A stretch of 64,000 nucleotides of DNA, taken from the NCBI GenBank assembly GCA_902702965.1, contig CACRXP010000148.1, forward strand, positions 103,828-167,827, read 5' to 3'. Position numbers and translations under genes: made by a program. Numbering within the stretch: position 1 is the first letter of the stretch; every line of letters starts with the position of its first letter. Of the stretch, positions 22,746-37,700 are shown piece after piece. Source of the stretch: Spirometra erinaceieuropaei (lineage: Eukaryota; Platyhelminthes; Cestoda; Diphyllobothriidea; Diphyllobothriidae). A model generated the notes under the pieces. It was not told the DNA's origin and did not search any database. It saw nothing but the letters and a program-made list of their open reading frames with translations.

Positions 22746-25700
22746 ATGCAGGAAGATCCGACCTTACAGATTCATTTTAAAGGCCACCGGGGTGCCATCA
22801 CAAATGTCAGTTTCAATTCGAATGGCAAACAACTGGGTATATATGTGCATTTTGTGACGTTTATCGGTTTAGCCACATCGTCCATGGACTCCTCATTGAT
22901 GATATGGAACATCAAACCACAGACAAGGGCATACAGGTTCTTAGGTCACGAAGATGCCGTGTTTTGCGCAGTTTTTTCCCCGAATGGCGAGATTGTGTTG
23001 TCAGCCTCCAAGGATAGAACTGTCAGATTGTGGATTCCCAGCGTGTAGTGCATGCGTTTGTTCTAACTTAACTTCAGAAAAGGCGAGTCAGTAACTTTTC
23101 GGGCTCATTCGGCTGCTGTTCGGTGGGTCGATATATCCTCGGATAATATGCATCTTTGTACAGCCTCCGCTGACAAGTCTGTAAAGGTTTGTATACGGTG
23201 TGCCTGAACCTTCGTTAGGTGTGGAGCATTCATAGGCAAAAGTTTGTTTATTCCCTCAACAAACACGTTAACTGGGTTCGATGCTGCAAGTCCGATGTCT
23301 CTCTTTTTAACACCTTAATAGATATTCACCCGACAGCCAGCTGATCCTGTCAAGTTCAGATGACAAAACGATTCGCCTATGGGATTGTCGAAACCAGGAT
23401 TGCGTTCAAACTTTTACTGAGCAGGGTGGTTTTGCAGGCCATCTTGATTTCCATCCCAGTGGGAACTGCTTTGCTTCTGCTGGCACAAATTTTTCGGTCA
23501 AAATTTGGGACCTTAGGATGAAACGCCTACTTCAACACTACAATGGTATGCTTATTTTTTACCTCTTCGTGGGTGCATACTAATTGATCCGGATTGATTC
23601 TCTGCGACTTTTAAGTCCCTTGAAAAATGAAATAATTCCGTGTAGTGAACCTTGAATAATCAGCATAAGATATCACGTATTATTGCAACTTAGCGCGCAT
23701 TAACGGACACGCCCTAACAAAATCAGCAAGAACATCCTACGAACGAATACTTTAAAACTTTAAAAAGTGCCTTTTAATTTCTCTCGTGCCAAGTGACTGG
23801 AAAGTGCTCGACCTTCTACATTCCTTTGCTATCCGTATACTTCGCGTAATTGCTGACCGAAATTAGGATTTCTCTTCGTCCTGAATATCAAGGCATTATG
23901 TAGTACCGGCTGAACCTTGGTCCTTGCACATAATATGCAAAATGCATTCCGTCTGTGCACAGCTATTCAGAAGCACCAAAGGCTATTTTAATCTTTCCTA
24001 TTCCTCCACGACAGATTTTTTTGTGTATACTTGCGAATGCTTTTTACGTCACTATCGTGAGAATGACCGCTAACTTACTTCACTTGTCCGTTGGCATGAA
24101 GTCGCTGACAGTAATAACCTGGCGAATATAATTATATCGTGAAGTTTGCTGATTACATAACAACATGCTCCCATAGAGAATTAGGTTTTGTCGCTGGGAA
24201 AAAGACGATTTCGACATCAGAAAAGAGGAGGGAGAACAGATACTACGATTAGTGTATGACTTCTCCCATTTCCTATAGTCGACTTTGAAAAGTGATTGCC
24301 ACTTATGATGCCTTCATCTGTGTAACAGACCATACCTCAGCCGTGAAAAAGGTCAGTTTCCATCCGAGTGGGCACTATCTCATTTCGGCCTCGGAGGATT
24401 CGACGCTGAAAATCTTCGATCTGCTCGAAGGTCGACCTTTGTACACCTTGAATGGTCACAGAGGTGCCGCTACTGCCGTCGGGTTCTCTTCAACTGGCGC
24501 CCTATTTGCCTCTGGTGGCGCCGATGAGCAAGTATGTGTTGTTTTATTGCTGTTCTGGTTGACAAACCTTTGTTCTCTGCACAGAGTAATCATACAGACA
24601 TGCCAATCACCGCATACACCTTTGTAAGCTATCTCTAAGTTCGCATATTTCTCCCGAGGATTTAATATGTCGCCAATGAAGATATTGACAACTGGATCAG
24701 AAGATTTGATGAGTTGGTGTTATGAAATTCGAAAAATGTTTTCTTTGCTAATTGGAAAATTGGGCGGCTCATGACGGTCGTGTATTGTTGCTGTCAACTG
24801 TTTTTTTTTTAATGTCTGAATCGAATACCCCGGATGTCGAAATAACATTTCGTGTACTTTATACGCCTATTAACCTCATTCATGAACTTACTTTTTTCTC
24901 TCTGCAATCATTCAGACGCTGTTGTGGGTCATAACCACTGTTGGCGCTTGCGTCCCGCCGTTGATATTCCTGTCGGTGCTCGGACCCTACACCTAACAAT
25001 AGCTGCAGTACATATGACGAAGCCGCTTTCCAGGAAAGCACAATGAGTAGAAAGGTATCTGTTACTGATTGTTGGCATTTGAGAAGAGCGGTCCGATGTG
25101 AGCGACCTACCAAATCAGCCACCGGATGTTTCTTCCGCCGCCGGTGACGAGAACATCACCGGCCGCCGAAGGAGCAGTTGTCACTTGGACGTTAATTAGA
25201 TTTTAGTCAGAGAGAAGGGATTGCGCTCTATCTACCTCATTCTCGTCACATCCACTGTTTTCCAATGTCGATACAAACTTCAAAGCGAGCGGGGGTGAGC
25301 ATGAGCTAGGTGACTGACTGGACGTGAAATCCTCGTCTACGAGTGTCATACAGGTGCTGGTTCCTGCACCCGTAAGAACCGAATTCCCATTTGTTGAATC
25401 TCGATAGGGCGAGGGTAACCATAGATACCACAGCAAGGAAGAACCACTGTAGCTGGATGCTCAGTTCGAGAGTGGCGACCTCGCCGTCATTTGGCAATCT
25501 CCCGGGTCACTACTTTTGATTCGTCATGATAGGTTAGGGGCTCGTGATGTTTAATGTGGGATTGGTAAATTCGAGTTAGATTGACTGGGTGTGCATCTGG
25601 GTGCAGTGAATAAAGTGACCAAAAAGCCGCCTCACCAAATGATGAACTCCCATATTCTGTTGATTAAGGAAAACCCACCCCCCGATTTTATTAACTTATA

Positions 25701-28700
25701 CTGGCTTATGGTAAAAGAGGAAGTCGGACGACCGAGTGTATTAGTCCGATTCCGCATGGACGATGTCGAAGCCCACTACCTTGTTCACTGAATGCGACTG
25801 AACTTTTACTGTGCCCTCGGTCATAAAACTGTACCTGCCGTTAGCAACCTACCTCCATGCCTCCAGTTGACTTCTTAGCTGTTCTCTGACAACTTACTAT
25901 ACGCGTGCTATCTTGAGCCCTATGATCCAGTCGCCAGCTTAGCCACCGATAATGATGAGGATGACGGAGGCGACTCCACGTTATTCGACGTCTAGAGACA
26001 GTTCGGTCGAACGGGCTGTTTCTCCCATTTTAACAGCTGATTCTATCCGCTTGCATTATGTCTTTGAAAAACTCCAGCTCTCAGTTATTCGTCGGACTGC
26101 ACTGTGGCGTCTTGTTATTATTCTTGGCTAAGTTTGGTTCGGTGAAGCCCACATGCTAGTCATTCCCATGCGAGTCCAACTTAGGTGCGGTGTCAAGACA
26201 AGATCCATTCTAGCTGAGGATGAGCCGGTGAGAAACACGCCGACAAACTGTTTCCGCTTTGGTCCCTTTTGGATTCCATCATGACAGTCGTCAGCAGGCA
26301 GTCTTATATTGCATAATCTTGGTTGCAGTTTTTGACTACATCCATTCCGAGTTTGTGTTGCAGCTGATGAAGTTTGACTGTAGACTGAGCAAAATTGTTT
26401 TGTATAACGCAAGCTCGGCTTGCCGTCGTGTTCTTGGGTACATCAACCTCTTACAACACGACGCTCGATAAGGGGTAGCCTGTCACCCATCCGTGAACAG
26501 GCTTTTCATGCCTTTGAGAACACCGAGCTTGCACTTGGCTGCCGGATGTCCGACAACGCTGACGACGTAGCCCTACCGTTGTCAGGGTGGGCTAGTGTGG
26601 CAAGTTAATTTTTCGGCTAAAGCAGATTCTCAACTCGACGAAAACACAAGTTTTCACACGAGGCATCCCTGACCAGTACAAGAAACCCCCTGTTAATATC
26701 GGCCTAACGTCTAACAAGACCCGACAGTTTAAAATAGTTCTGGAACGACTTTCTGCAGGCAATTTTCGTGGGCCATATCTCCGGACCCGTTATAAAATGT
26801 ATTTTCCACGAAGGCCACGTGTAGCTGGTATCACCTGCTCGGCTATTTCTCCGTGGCCGTATGTAGAAAACGACAGAATGTATTTGGCCACTGCTACTCG
26901 AGACACACCTGGTTTCACTTGCGACAGTCAGCGCTCGTGGCACTAGTACAGAATCATCTCAAAGCGTCTAAAAGTGGTCAAACTGGTCCTGACTTGTTTT
27001 CCGTTTCCACTCGAGTGATCTCGATGCCATTGCCCTAAATCGCATAGGCCTGCACACCGAGAGTGACACTGAGGTGATCGACAAGAAAATCCGGCCAAAA
27101 TTGGTCGGGTTTTTGAGCTCTTATTTCGGCCGTCGTGTTGGAAAGAACCGAGTTCCTAAGCACCTTCACCGCAAGCCCAAATAAGTTACAATGGCGAGGC
27201 TGTTCATGATTGGGACTTTATGAGGTGCTAGTATACCACCTCCTACAGTTGAAGAGGTTTTTGTAAAATCAGTTGGTAAGCAGTTGGTTTGTACTCTCGG
27301 TCCTCATTAAGAAGGACTGCATAAGGAGGAAGAGGTGTCTGTAGTACCATACAGTGTGGAGAGTCACTAAGTGGCCCTACAACCACACCCCGAGAGTTTT
27401 TCGACTTATCTTTTGTGGGGGCTTCCTGCTGTCCTAGTCCGAATGCTCACGTTTTCAAATCATAGTCCACGTCAGTCAGATTATTCTGGCGCCAGGTTAC
27501 CTGAGTTATATCTTATGGTAGAAGGTGCCTCCGCGTTTAGTTTGTGTGTATACCACCGTTTAAACAGCATATGCGCACGTTTTGGACCTTATTCTTCATT
27601 CCACCCAACCCCCCACCCTGCCTGCATTTGTTGGTAATCTGTTGTTGTCGAAGTTACTAAGGCCGTCTGCCTCCTTATGGATGTCAATAGCACTAATGAG
27701 AGGCGGGGTTTGTTTAATCCAATCGCATAACCTGGTCTTTGGCTCGGACAGCGCAAAATGCTCCCTTAGGTGGCGTAGGCTCCTTTTCAAGTTACGTTAG
27801 TTTATTGTATTGTCCGCCCCCAAAGCGGATTGCGCTGGAGGTGCGCTGAACCAAAACGGCGGCTAGACTGTCTCACGGTACGCGCCAATCGGGCAGCGCG
27901 GATTCCATGTGAAGCCACAACTTCTGCCGTCCGTGGGTGGTGCGGAGGTACGCCTAGGCGTTGACCACGTCGCGTCAGCCACTGTGTCCAATCCCAATGC
28001 CAACGAGTTGGCGCGTTCGAACAGTCGACTGGTGCATAGGAGAGGAAGGAATGAGCGATACTGACACATAGTCGTAACTCTTACTAGTGTAAATTTGGCA
28101 CACTTTAATCTCCCACGAAGCGCCCACAGAAGGTTGTTAACGGACGAGAGAACTCAGTTCTCAGGGCTGAGAGTCAGGCTGCAGTGCCCCCTTCATGTGA
28201 CCTCCAGGACACTCTTAAGCATGTGAACACCGAGCGGCCCTTACAGCAGACCGACACATTCCTCAAGGATCAGGTTGTGTGTGGCGCGCGTAGACGGTCT
28301 GTTTATCCTTGTCAGCCACTGCGTCCGAGCCCACCTCCGAGGCAGGAGAGAGTGCGATAGATACCTCGAAAGTCCGCCTCACTGTGAACTAATTCACGCT
28401 CAAGCCATCCTCCTGCACCCATTCTCCGTAGGGCACGGGGTGGTTATCCTCGTCGGCGACGGTCGGACAGTGGGTGTGTTGTAGTAGCGGCAGTCCAGCT
28501 TACTTTCAGCCTCAACACCTAGCTGATACGGTTCCAAATTCTTTAGGTTGTTTCAAGTAAAGCCAACGACACGCATTCGAGATGAGTGTTATCTCTTGGA
28601 GGTCAACTTTGCGATGACTGGGTGTCGGCCAACCAAGTACCGAAAAACCCAGCCGCCTAACCACGAACAGTCAATAATTGACCGAGTACTTACTTGTACT

Positions 28701-31700
28701 TGATACGGCTGTGATCATGCCTGATTTAGCCGGCCTCGATGATGTCCTAAACTGTACCTCTGCACGCGTGACGATCCGCGGCAGCAGATCTGGACAGCTC
28801 AATCCATTCTCTTCGCCAACGACGTAGACCGAATACTGAAGGTCCAAGAACCACCTCCATGTCTTGACGAACTGTGTCGAGACAGGTTTTGAACTGACGC
28901 CTCCAATGGGGTAACGGTGCCGGACCGAGGGCAGTAACACTGAGCTCCTGAGGTGGACGACGAAGAACATGCCCGAACCACTTCAGTCGTCTTTCTTGGA
29001 TGGCCTGAGTTATCCTTGCGATGTTGTCGCAGCGAGCGCGGACTGTCTCATTTGAGACGAAGTCGGTGAACTTGACTCGAAGGATGGTCCTCAAGCAGTG
29101 GTGGTCAAATGCCTCCAATTTTCGCTCGTCCTCCGCGCGCAAAGCCCAGCATTCTCAACCGCAGAGAAGGACAGACCGGACAGATGCACAGTACACGCGA
29201 ATCTTAGTGGCGATGGTGAGGTCACGTCGGATCCAAAGGCATTTCCGAAGGCTTGAGAAAACCCAGTGGACAGCATCGATTCGGGAGACAATGTCCTCCT
29301 TACCCTGTCCATTAGGCAGCAGCCTAGCCCCAAGGTATTTAAAACTGTCTACTTCTTCAGGTTGACAGCCATCAATCCCGAGGGGTGCCTTCTCCTGGTC
29401 AGGGATGCAGCCCATAAGTCAAATAGCTCAACTTGAGCATGCTAAGCTCAAAGGGTATCTGGAACTGGGCATGGCTGACTGAAGATTACAGTGGAACCAG
29501 TAACGACCACTCAGTTTGTAGCTGCCCTGTCTTCCAGCCAATTTTAATGAGGGAGTGCATTCGTTTTCAGACGCTCAGCATTTCCTGTGAAAAACCATTT
29601 TCCAAATGCCCTGTCCCATTGACGGCGCATTTCAGCGGGAGATTGGACAGTCGACGCCAGTATATGTGAGAAACATCGGCAAAATCGTACTTGAAATAGG
29701 AAAAAACGACCGTAACTGAATTGAGACGAAGGAATAACAGCTTAATTTTAAGGCCCCGCGTTCGAACTCTTAGTAAAATGTGAATATTTCCTCCAACTGA
29801 ATTGGCGGAGAGCAGGATTTGGTAATTTCGAAATCAATGGTAGGGAGCGCTCACCGATAGTTCTTACGGAACTCACTCGTTCCGTTGTACCTTACGGGCC
29901 CTCTCTCGAGCCCAACCAGCAGCCGCACAGCGGCGCATGATATAGGCAGTATGGTATTACCAAGAAAGACAAGGGAGACTGGAATGGCCATTTCTGGCTT
30001 ATCAGCTCTCATCAGCCAGTCATACCAAACCCCGAAGTGTGGAACGCCCGAGGTTCGAACTCGCGACCTGTTAGTTGGAAGTCCACGCCTCTAACCACTG
30101 GGCCACGAGCCCGTTGTCCAGTCGGTTTCGATCGGGAATATACAATGGTTAGAGGCGTGGACTTCTAACTAACAGACCGCGAGTTCGAACCTCGGGTGTT
30201 CCACACTTCGCGGTTTGGTATGACTGGCTGACGACGGCTAATAAGCCAGAAGTGGCCATTCCAGTCTCCCATGTCTTTGTCGGCAGCGACATTCCGCCAA
30301 TTTGAAAATCGTCCCCATAGTAGCAAAGCAGGTTTGGAAACATATTCGAGAGGCAACAGGGTGTCTTTTTGACATAAAGGGAGACTCGCTGCCTCGTACA
30401 CCCAATATTTTCAAGAGAATGTTAACTTCAATGCTGAAGTATGCTCTCGGCTAGAAGGGGGCCTCTGGGGTGAGCCTGTAATATTGACTATCACGTTATC
30501 ATAATCCCAAGACGTTTAAGTCACGCCAACATGCCACCATCTGAATGGGCGCCTTTGTGGCCGCCTGCAAAAGTCACCTGTTAAAACAACGACTCCTTAA
30601 ACAGTGTGCTTTTTCCATTTATTTCATATACCCTTTTAAGATCAGGCCTATTTTGTAGAAAACACGCACAAAATACCCTTTTTTACATTCATTTTGTGGC
30701 TAATCACATCCTTTTGAAAGCTTATGCTCGAGGACAGGGTAGCTCTTGGTTTAAAAGTTACTTTTCCCCGCTGGGTTAATTCCTTACTTTCTTTAGTCCG
30801 CTTAAGCAAAAGTTGAAAGCCAAGGTAACATTTGTCTCAGCGATGCCTAGACAATTCTCCGGAGTGATCTCGCACCGAGGGTGGAATGTTGCTGTTTTAT
30901 TTTTTTAAATGCTCAACCGACTCACGTTTTAGAAGGTTCTTTCAGGTGGTAAATCATGCTCGAAAAAGATCCACAAAGCGTCTTTCATTTTCGCTCATTC
31001 GCCTTCTGTTGTCAAGTAATTCGTTTACTAAATTGATATCAACTTCGCCACAAAATGGCTGATCTTTGAAAGTTTTTCAGGGAGATTAAAAAGAGTTCAT
31101 GACTCTTGGTGAAGGGCTTTAGAGACACTTTCCCCCACTGTAGTAGTAAATCGTCAATCAAAAGTAGGAAGACTTTTCATAGTCTATAGCCAATATTTAT
31201 TTACAAACTGACAGCCTGGTGGGATTATACTGCATGATAATCAATATTACAACCCTATCTAAGTAATCCTTTCCAAGCAAGACAATATTTTCAGAATTTC
31301 ACTTAATAAGTACGTCATCTACTGTATGAACCGGGCTAGTGTTTTTTTTTCCGTAAGGTAATTTGTCCCCAAACAACAGCAACTGAAGGATGCTTCTCCT
31401 TTGCAGGTCTTCCTCTGGAAGACGAACTTCGACCAGGTCGATGGTCGCGACTCCGTCCTCCTGACTACGCGTGTGAGGCAGTCGGTTCTGCGGGAGCACC
31501 AGCCAAATGAGACCTACTGCAGCCAACGCTACGGCGCCGGCGACGCGGCCTGCGACTCCATGCCGCAGGTACCGCCATTTTCGTCCGCTCAGAGCCATGT
31601 CACCAGCGCTGAGGAGACCCTCCTACTGGGTGGTGGTGGTGGTGGTGAAGCGCAGAGTCAGAATCAACCGTACCGGGAACGTCCGAGCCAGAAGATTATC

Positions 31701-34700
31701 CAGTACCGGGAGATGACGCCCAGCATGCAGGTCATTGACTCCTCTCAACCTGCACCGCCGCCGCCGCCATCAGACGTCCCGGCTTCCTCTTCTTCCACAA
31801 AGGTACCTTTTCTCCCCCATCCCCCCGAGGCGCAAGGGTAGAGAGCCCCTTTTTGTCGCTGAATCTGGATTAGCCGGCTCACTACATTCAAACAAACCTG
31901 CGTGGCTAGGCGTTGTATCGTGAGTTGGACGGCGGCAGAGGGTAAGTACAGGTCAGATGAGTTGTCGTCAGCAAGGAGTGGGTTCCAGGCGGGGGCGGCA
32001 GTGTGCGTGAACGTCCACCGTGATTAGCTAGATGAACTTACAGCTAATTAGAAAAGGAAGAGGCGGTGGCCGAAACGAGAATTTTATTGGCTAGGTCGCA
32101 GTTGGTAGCCAGGAATTGGGAAGCGGAGGGCGACCTTAACCCTAACCTGAACCTTAAACGTTAACCGTTAACCCTAACGGCAACCCTAACCCTAACCGTA
32201 GCCCTTAGACATAGCCGTAACTGAAAAACCTAATCGTAATACTGAAGCCTAATCGTACGCTCAAACCCTTACCGTAACCCGAAAACCTAAACCTAAATGG
32301 CATAGCCCTAACCCAAAAATCGGAAACCATTAACCGGTACCCTAATCCTAACCTCAAATGTAAAACGGAGGCCAAATGGGTCAGATGGGGTTATGGAATC
32401 CCACAAAATAGCCCCAGTAAACAACCCCTCCCCCCAGCCACCTGTAATACGGGGCCTGGCCTCCAACTGCGATCTAGCCATTTAATTCGTCTGACGTTTC
32501 CCATTCACGCCCGCACCGATCATCAGAGACAGCACATCAGGCAAGGGTGACGAATAAAATTGCCGCAATTAATGACTCAACTGGGGGAAATTAAGCCATT
32601 ATGACGCTATTGTCAACCAGCGGTGGTGGATTCGAGAGTCGCTAATTGGAGCAGAGGTATAGCAACTGCAACCCCTATGTGCCACCTCTGATGATGGATT
32701 GCGGCGTGAATCCGAAACGTCAGACGAATCAAACTCTTGTTCCAGCGGTCGAATCTTCTCTCACCACCTTCCTGAAACTCGCATTTTCAATTGTATCGAA
32801 CGTCCTTCTAATTTCAAGATGATGTAGCCCGAGTTAATTCCTAAGTGAAGCTATGATGGCTTTTGACTGGACGGACATGTACGTTACGCCTCTGGCAAAA
32901 TCACAACTTAAGTGACGTGCAAATTTCATGTAAAAGGTGCACAAACATTCGTTTTTCGCAATCACAATGAGAAATTACATTTGGTACTCTGGGATGGTGG
33001 GGCTTGTTGTCTTCACGTTAGTTCATACAGCTGACAGAGTGTGCAACGTTATATGTCCTTGCTTTACTTAACCAAACTGTGAAAAAGTTGGCGACCTCGG
33101 TGGGATTCGAACCCACGACACGAAGAGGCAGGTTCGGATCCCACCACGGTCGTCGAGTTTTCCGCAGTTAGGTCAAACTGGATTCTTCGAAACCTGCCAA
33201 AACATCTGTTAATATCCTTGTTTCAGTATTCACAGGCTACCAGAAAGCTTGTTTATAAGGACACGTAGGGCTGTGCGAATTTTCTTCGGGGAAACATGTT
33301 GAATGCGATTAAGACACCGTGGTTCAGTTCAGTTCAGTTCAGTTTATTTGAGGGAAATATAGGTGTTAAAACCTTTCAACTCCCTATTTGTTACAAGGAG
33401 GCGAACAATAAAAAAAAAATTTGAAAATTGAAACATCAAACGGCTACAGAGTTTCTTCAGATTGGCAACGTTTTGTAAGCCAGACAGATAAACGAATTGT
33501 TCCAAAAATTAAAAACATTAACGTTACTAAATGTGCTGTACAGTAGTCTGTCTAGGGATAGTTGGTGCTATCTCAGTTTCGGAGGGAGACGAATTGAATG
33601 CCAACACACATTTAACAGACATGGGACAATATTAAAAAAACAAACGTTACTGAAATATAGGAAGTAATATAACAACATTAATAAACTGTTCGAACGAAAT
33701 GCTAGACAATCTGTCAGGTGGCATTGTGACGATTGGTGGCAATCTGGTCCAAGTTGCGCTTAAAAGCCTCGACGGAGGTGGACATGACGACACCTGCAGG
33801 CAGAGCATTCCAGGCCTCGATCACTCTGTTTGAAAAGAAGAACTTCCGAGTGTCCAGCTTGGCGCCAGTTACTCGTAGTTTAAGTGGATGACCTCGGAGG
33901 TTCGTTGTGGTCGCTAACTCAAAGAAATCAGTAGGTACGAGACAGCAGTCCTGGCCGCGCAGTATACGGAATGTTTGTATAAGGTCGCCTCTTAGCTGTC
34001 TGTAACTCAGTGGAAAGAGACCGAGATTGGACAATCGGGTTTCATAGGGTAGTGAACCCTGTCCACCTACGAGTTTGGTTGCCCGCCTCTGAACTTTCTC
34101 GAGGATGCTGAGATCTTTAGAGGTCCACGGTTTCCACGCCTGAATGGCGAACTCTAGCTGTGGCCGTACGAAAGTCCGAAAGACTTTAACGAAGCAGTCC
34201 TCATCGAAGGTAGAGAAAGCTCTCTTGACAAGATAAAGGACTGACATCGCAGACTTGGCTACCTTGGAGCAGTGAAGCGACGGTTTTAGAGAAGCCGTTA
34301 CCCACACCCCAAGTCTTTCTGGGCGTCTACCTCCTGCAATGGTACGCCGTTTAGGTGGTAAACCCTCCGGTTCAGAGATCGTGTCCTGCCGACTCGCAGG
34401 ACATTACACTTAGTCACATTAGACGGCAACAGCCAGTCCTGTGACCACTTCTCGAGTCGGGTCAGGTCTGCCTGCAAGCGCTCTTCGTCAAATTCAGTTC
34501 GGATGACGCTCCAAAGTTTAACATCATCAGCGAACGTGGCGACATCACAATTCAGTTCGCTGACGCAGTCGTTGACGTATATAATGAATAGGGTAGGGCC
34601 AAGAACGGAGCCTTGTGGAACACCGCTTTCAACCGCTACCTCCGCCGACTGCCTGTCACCGACGTGGACGATTTGAGAGCGACCGATCAAGAAACTTTGT

Positions 34701-37700
34701 ATCCACCTCAGGAGATTACCCCTCAGGCCTGTTCGGTTTAGTGGCAATTGAAAATGCAGATTGTGTTTCAGAATATGCAGAAATGCTGTATAGAAACCGT
34801 GACGCGCCTAGCCTATTGTTTCCTGCCGAGGGTTTCTGAGAGCATATTTTTGACCTAAAATGGCGCTTTTTGAGTTGGGCTGTTATGTGAAAAGCTGCCA
34901 GGGCGTACTGTAGGTCCTGTCAAGAGGTCTTTGTGTGGTAGTGGGGCGCTCACCGATCGTTCTTTTATGGAACCCACTCGTCCCGTTGTGTCCTGGGCTC
35001 TCATTCACGCGCCGCATGCAGCCGCACACCAGCGCATGATATAGGCAGAATGGCATTACCTACTAAGACAAGAGAGACTGGAGTGACCCTTTCTGGCTCA
35101 TTGGCCATCGTCAGTCAGTCGTACCCAACCCCGAGGTATGCAACCCCTGAGGCGCGAACTCGCAGGAATTCGAAATTCCACGATCGAGCCGTTATTAAGT
35201 AGGAAACTGTTTAGCGGGCGTTTTCTTATTTTATTAGGAGTATAGTTATTGTAGGTCCTCTTTCTGGAAGAGCATTTACTTCCGCGAAGGGGTCTTATCA
35301 TCAGGTAAGTCCAGAAAGTCGACCCAGGCGGTTATATGTCGAAAGGACTTTGCGAGAGGGCAAACTGAGTCGACTGCAACCTTCAAGAAATGTCGACAGT
35401 TAGTGTTTCGGACAGCCATCAGATTCGAAGAGAGGCCAGTCTGACGGTCGACAACAGAAACCACCAACAGCACTATGTTTATCCACCTTGTGAAGGATGT
35501 CTTCAGTTACAACGGCATTCACCCACCTGAATGAGCACCATAATTTTACGCGATAACAATCCTGTTCATCATTCTAAAGAAGTATAAATCCGTGGCCGCT
35601 TGCAACTACAATCACACTTTCTAGACAACAGTTGGCCTCTCCGCATGCGGCTTCCAAATTATTTCTGTTCTTACCGACAGTCCAGAGTTTAACCATAGCA
35701 AAAATCTTTCTACACTTATTCAAAGAAAGCGGCACAGGACAAAAAAGAGTTTTTTAATTCAAGAAAAGCTTGATTTTGTGGTGCTTAATAGTCACATTGG
35801 ACAATTCACTTCAGGCAGCTTGGCTGTCCCCAAGTTTGATAGACTGTATGCTGTGTCGAATGCATACGGACTGTCAAGAAAGTACTAATCCTTTGTACTT
35901 GTTATTGTTCTTTCTATTAATTTCTTCTTTCCATGCGCCCTTAGGGTTGGCCTTATTTTCGGGATTTGTAGTATAGTCTTCTTTTGGAGTTCTAGTTTTC
36001 GGTGAAAACTAACTATGGTTGAAGGGTACTCACCGCTCATGTTACGGAAGTCACTCGTCGCGTTGTGCCTTGGGGCTCTCTCCCTTTTGAGCCAGCAGCC
36101 GCACAGCAGCGCATGATATAGGCAGGATGACATTACAGATAAAGACAAGGGAGACTGGAATGGCCATTTCTGGCTTACTAGCCATCGTCAGCCAGTTATA
36201 CCCAACCCCGAGGTATGCAACACCCGAGGCTCGAACTCGCGACCTGTTAGTTAGAAGTCCAACGCCCTAACGGGACGAGCGAGTTCCGTAACGCGATCGG
36301 TGCGCGCCCCCCGACCATTGTTAATATACCCGATCGGAAGCAGCAGAACAACGAGCCCGTAGCTCAGTGGTTAGGTCGTTGGACTTCTGACCAACAGGTC
36401 GCGACTTCGATCCGCGGGGTTTGCATACCTCGACGTTGGTTATCACTGACTGATGATGGTTAACAAGCCAGAAATGTCCATTCCAGTCTCCCTTGTATTT
36501 GTCAGTAGTGCTATTTCGGTCTTTTGTGTCTGTGCAAGACTGCCTAGGTTCTGGGTCCACTGGGTCTGGCACAGTCTCCGTCCCTGCATGCCAAAACACG
36601 ATTTACCCTCCAAGCATAACTAAATGACTATGGTGGGAATGATGTTCACCAATCAGGTTACAGAACGGCCTCGTCTCGTTTTGCCTTGGGAGCTCAGTCT
36701 TTGGCTACGAGCGTTGAATAGTTCAACGCTCTCCCCTTGAACCAAAGGTCGTTATCCTGAATAACATTTTGTGCGCACTCACAAAGATTGTCGGGAGCGC
36801 CAAATACTCTCGCCCAATTTTGTCCGCCATTCGAGGTGGTTACTGGGGTTGCTTAGTCGAGGCGCTCAGCACAACTGAGTGGAGTCACATACGTGAACTG
36901 GATATCGGATAGGGTCAAAGTAGGACTCCGGCATGATTGGTGGTCCGGCAATTGTATAACCCCCCCCCCTCCCCCCAACGATGCTGCACACATCACATAA
37001 ATGTATTCGTCATTTAGGCCTAGAGAAAAGGTTTGCTTTATAATTTTAAGCCATGTTTCTCAATCTCTCTCTCTCCCTCTCTCCAAAATGCCTTCTTTCT
37101 GACACCCCCTTGCCCAGGAGAATGACAGGACCAAGTCCCAATCGGACCACCTTTCTAATCAAACACCTTGCTTGGCGACAACCTTAGAAAACATCCTAAC
37201 ACAACTGAACATCCTAACTCAGGTATGTTTTTTTCGCCTAATTTACATTCGATCACCTCCACGGACGTCGGTGGTACAGTAGTTCTATCCTGTTAGGAAC
37301 CCGTGATCACACACTCCTCCATGAGGCGTATTCAGTACACATTGCATAAACTGCGTACTATATGTATATGAGTAGTGTGTACTTTTCTGATAATTAAGTG
37401 GCCTGAAACGCAAACACATTTGAAAGCGCAATGCCAACTGGAGTGCGTGCTGGTGAGCGGGAGTGTGGGAGACAAACCTTCCATTCCTTACTACGAATAT
37501 TTCAGTTTTTCAGTCTCCTCACGTTTCGGGGACCTCCTTAACATCCTCATTCGTCATTCTTAAACCTCTAATTCAGAGGATTTCCGACACTCCATACCTC
37601 TGCCCCAGTAAGGGGAGATTTTAGAGGCTCCCTCAGAGCAACTGACAGCTTTTTGGGAATCGCCTATTCGACTGCTGACTTTGTTCTCCGCAGTCGTTAT

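Noticed and set aside
24532..24640. Continuation of POC1 directly after exon 6, ending at a stop near 24638
   Set aside because: The exon at 31407 supplies the exact expected FLWKTNFD sequence in phase, so 24532 is an intron donor.
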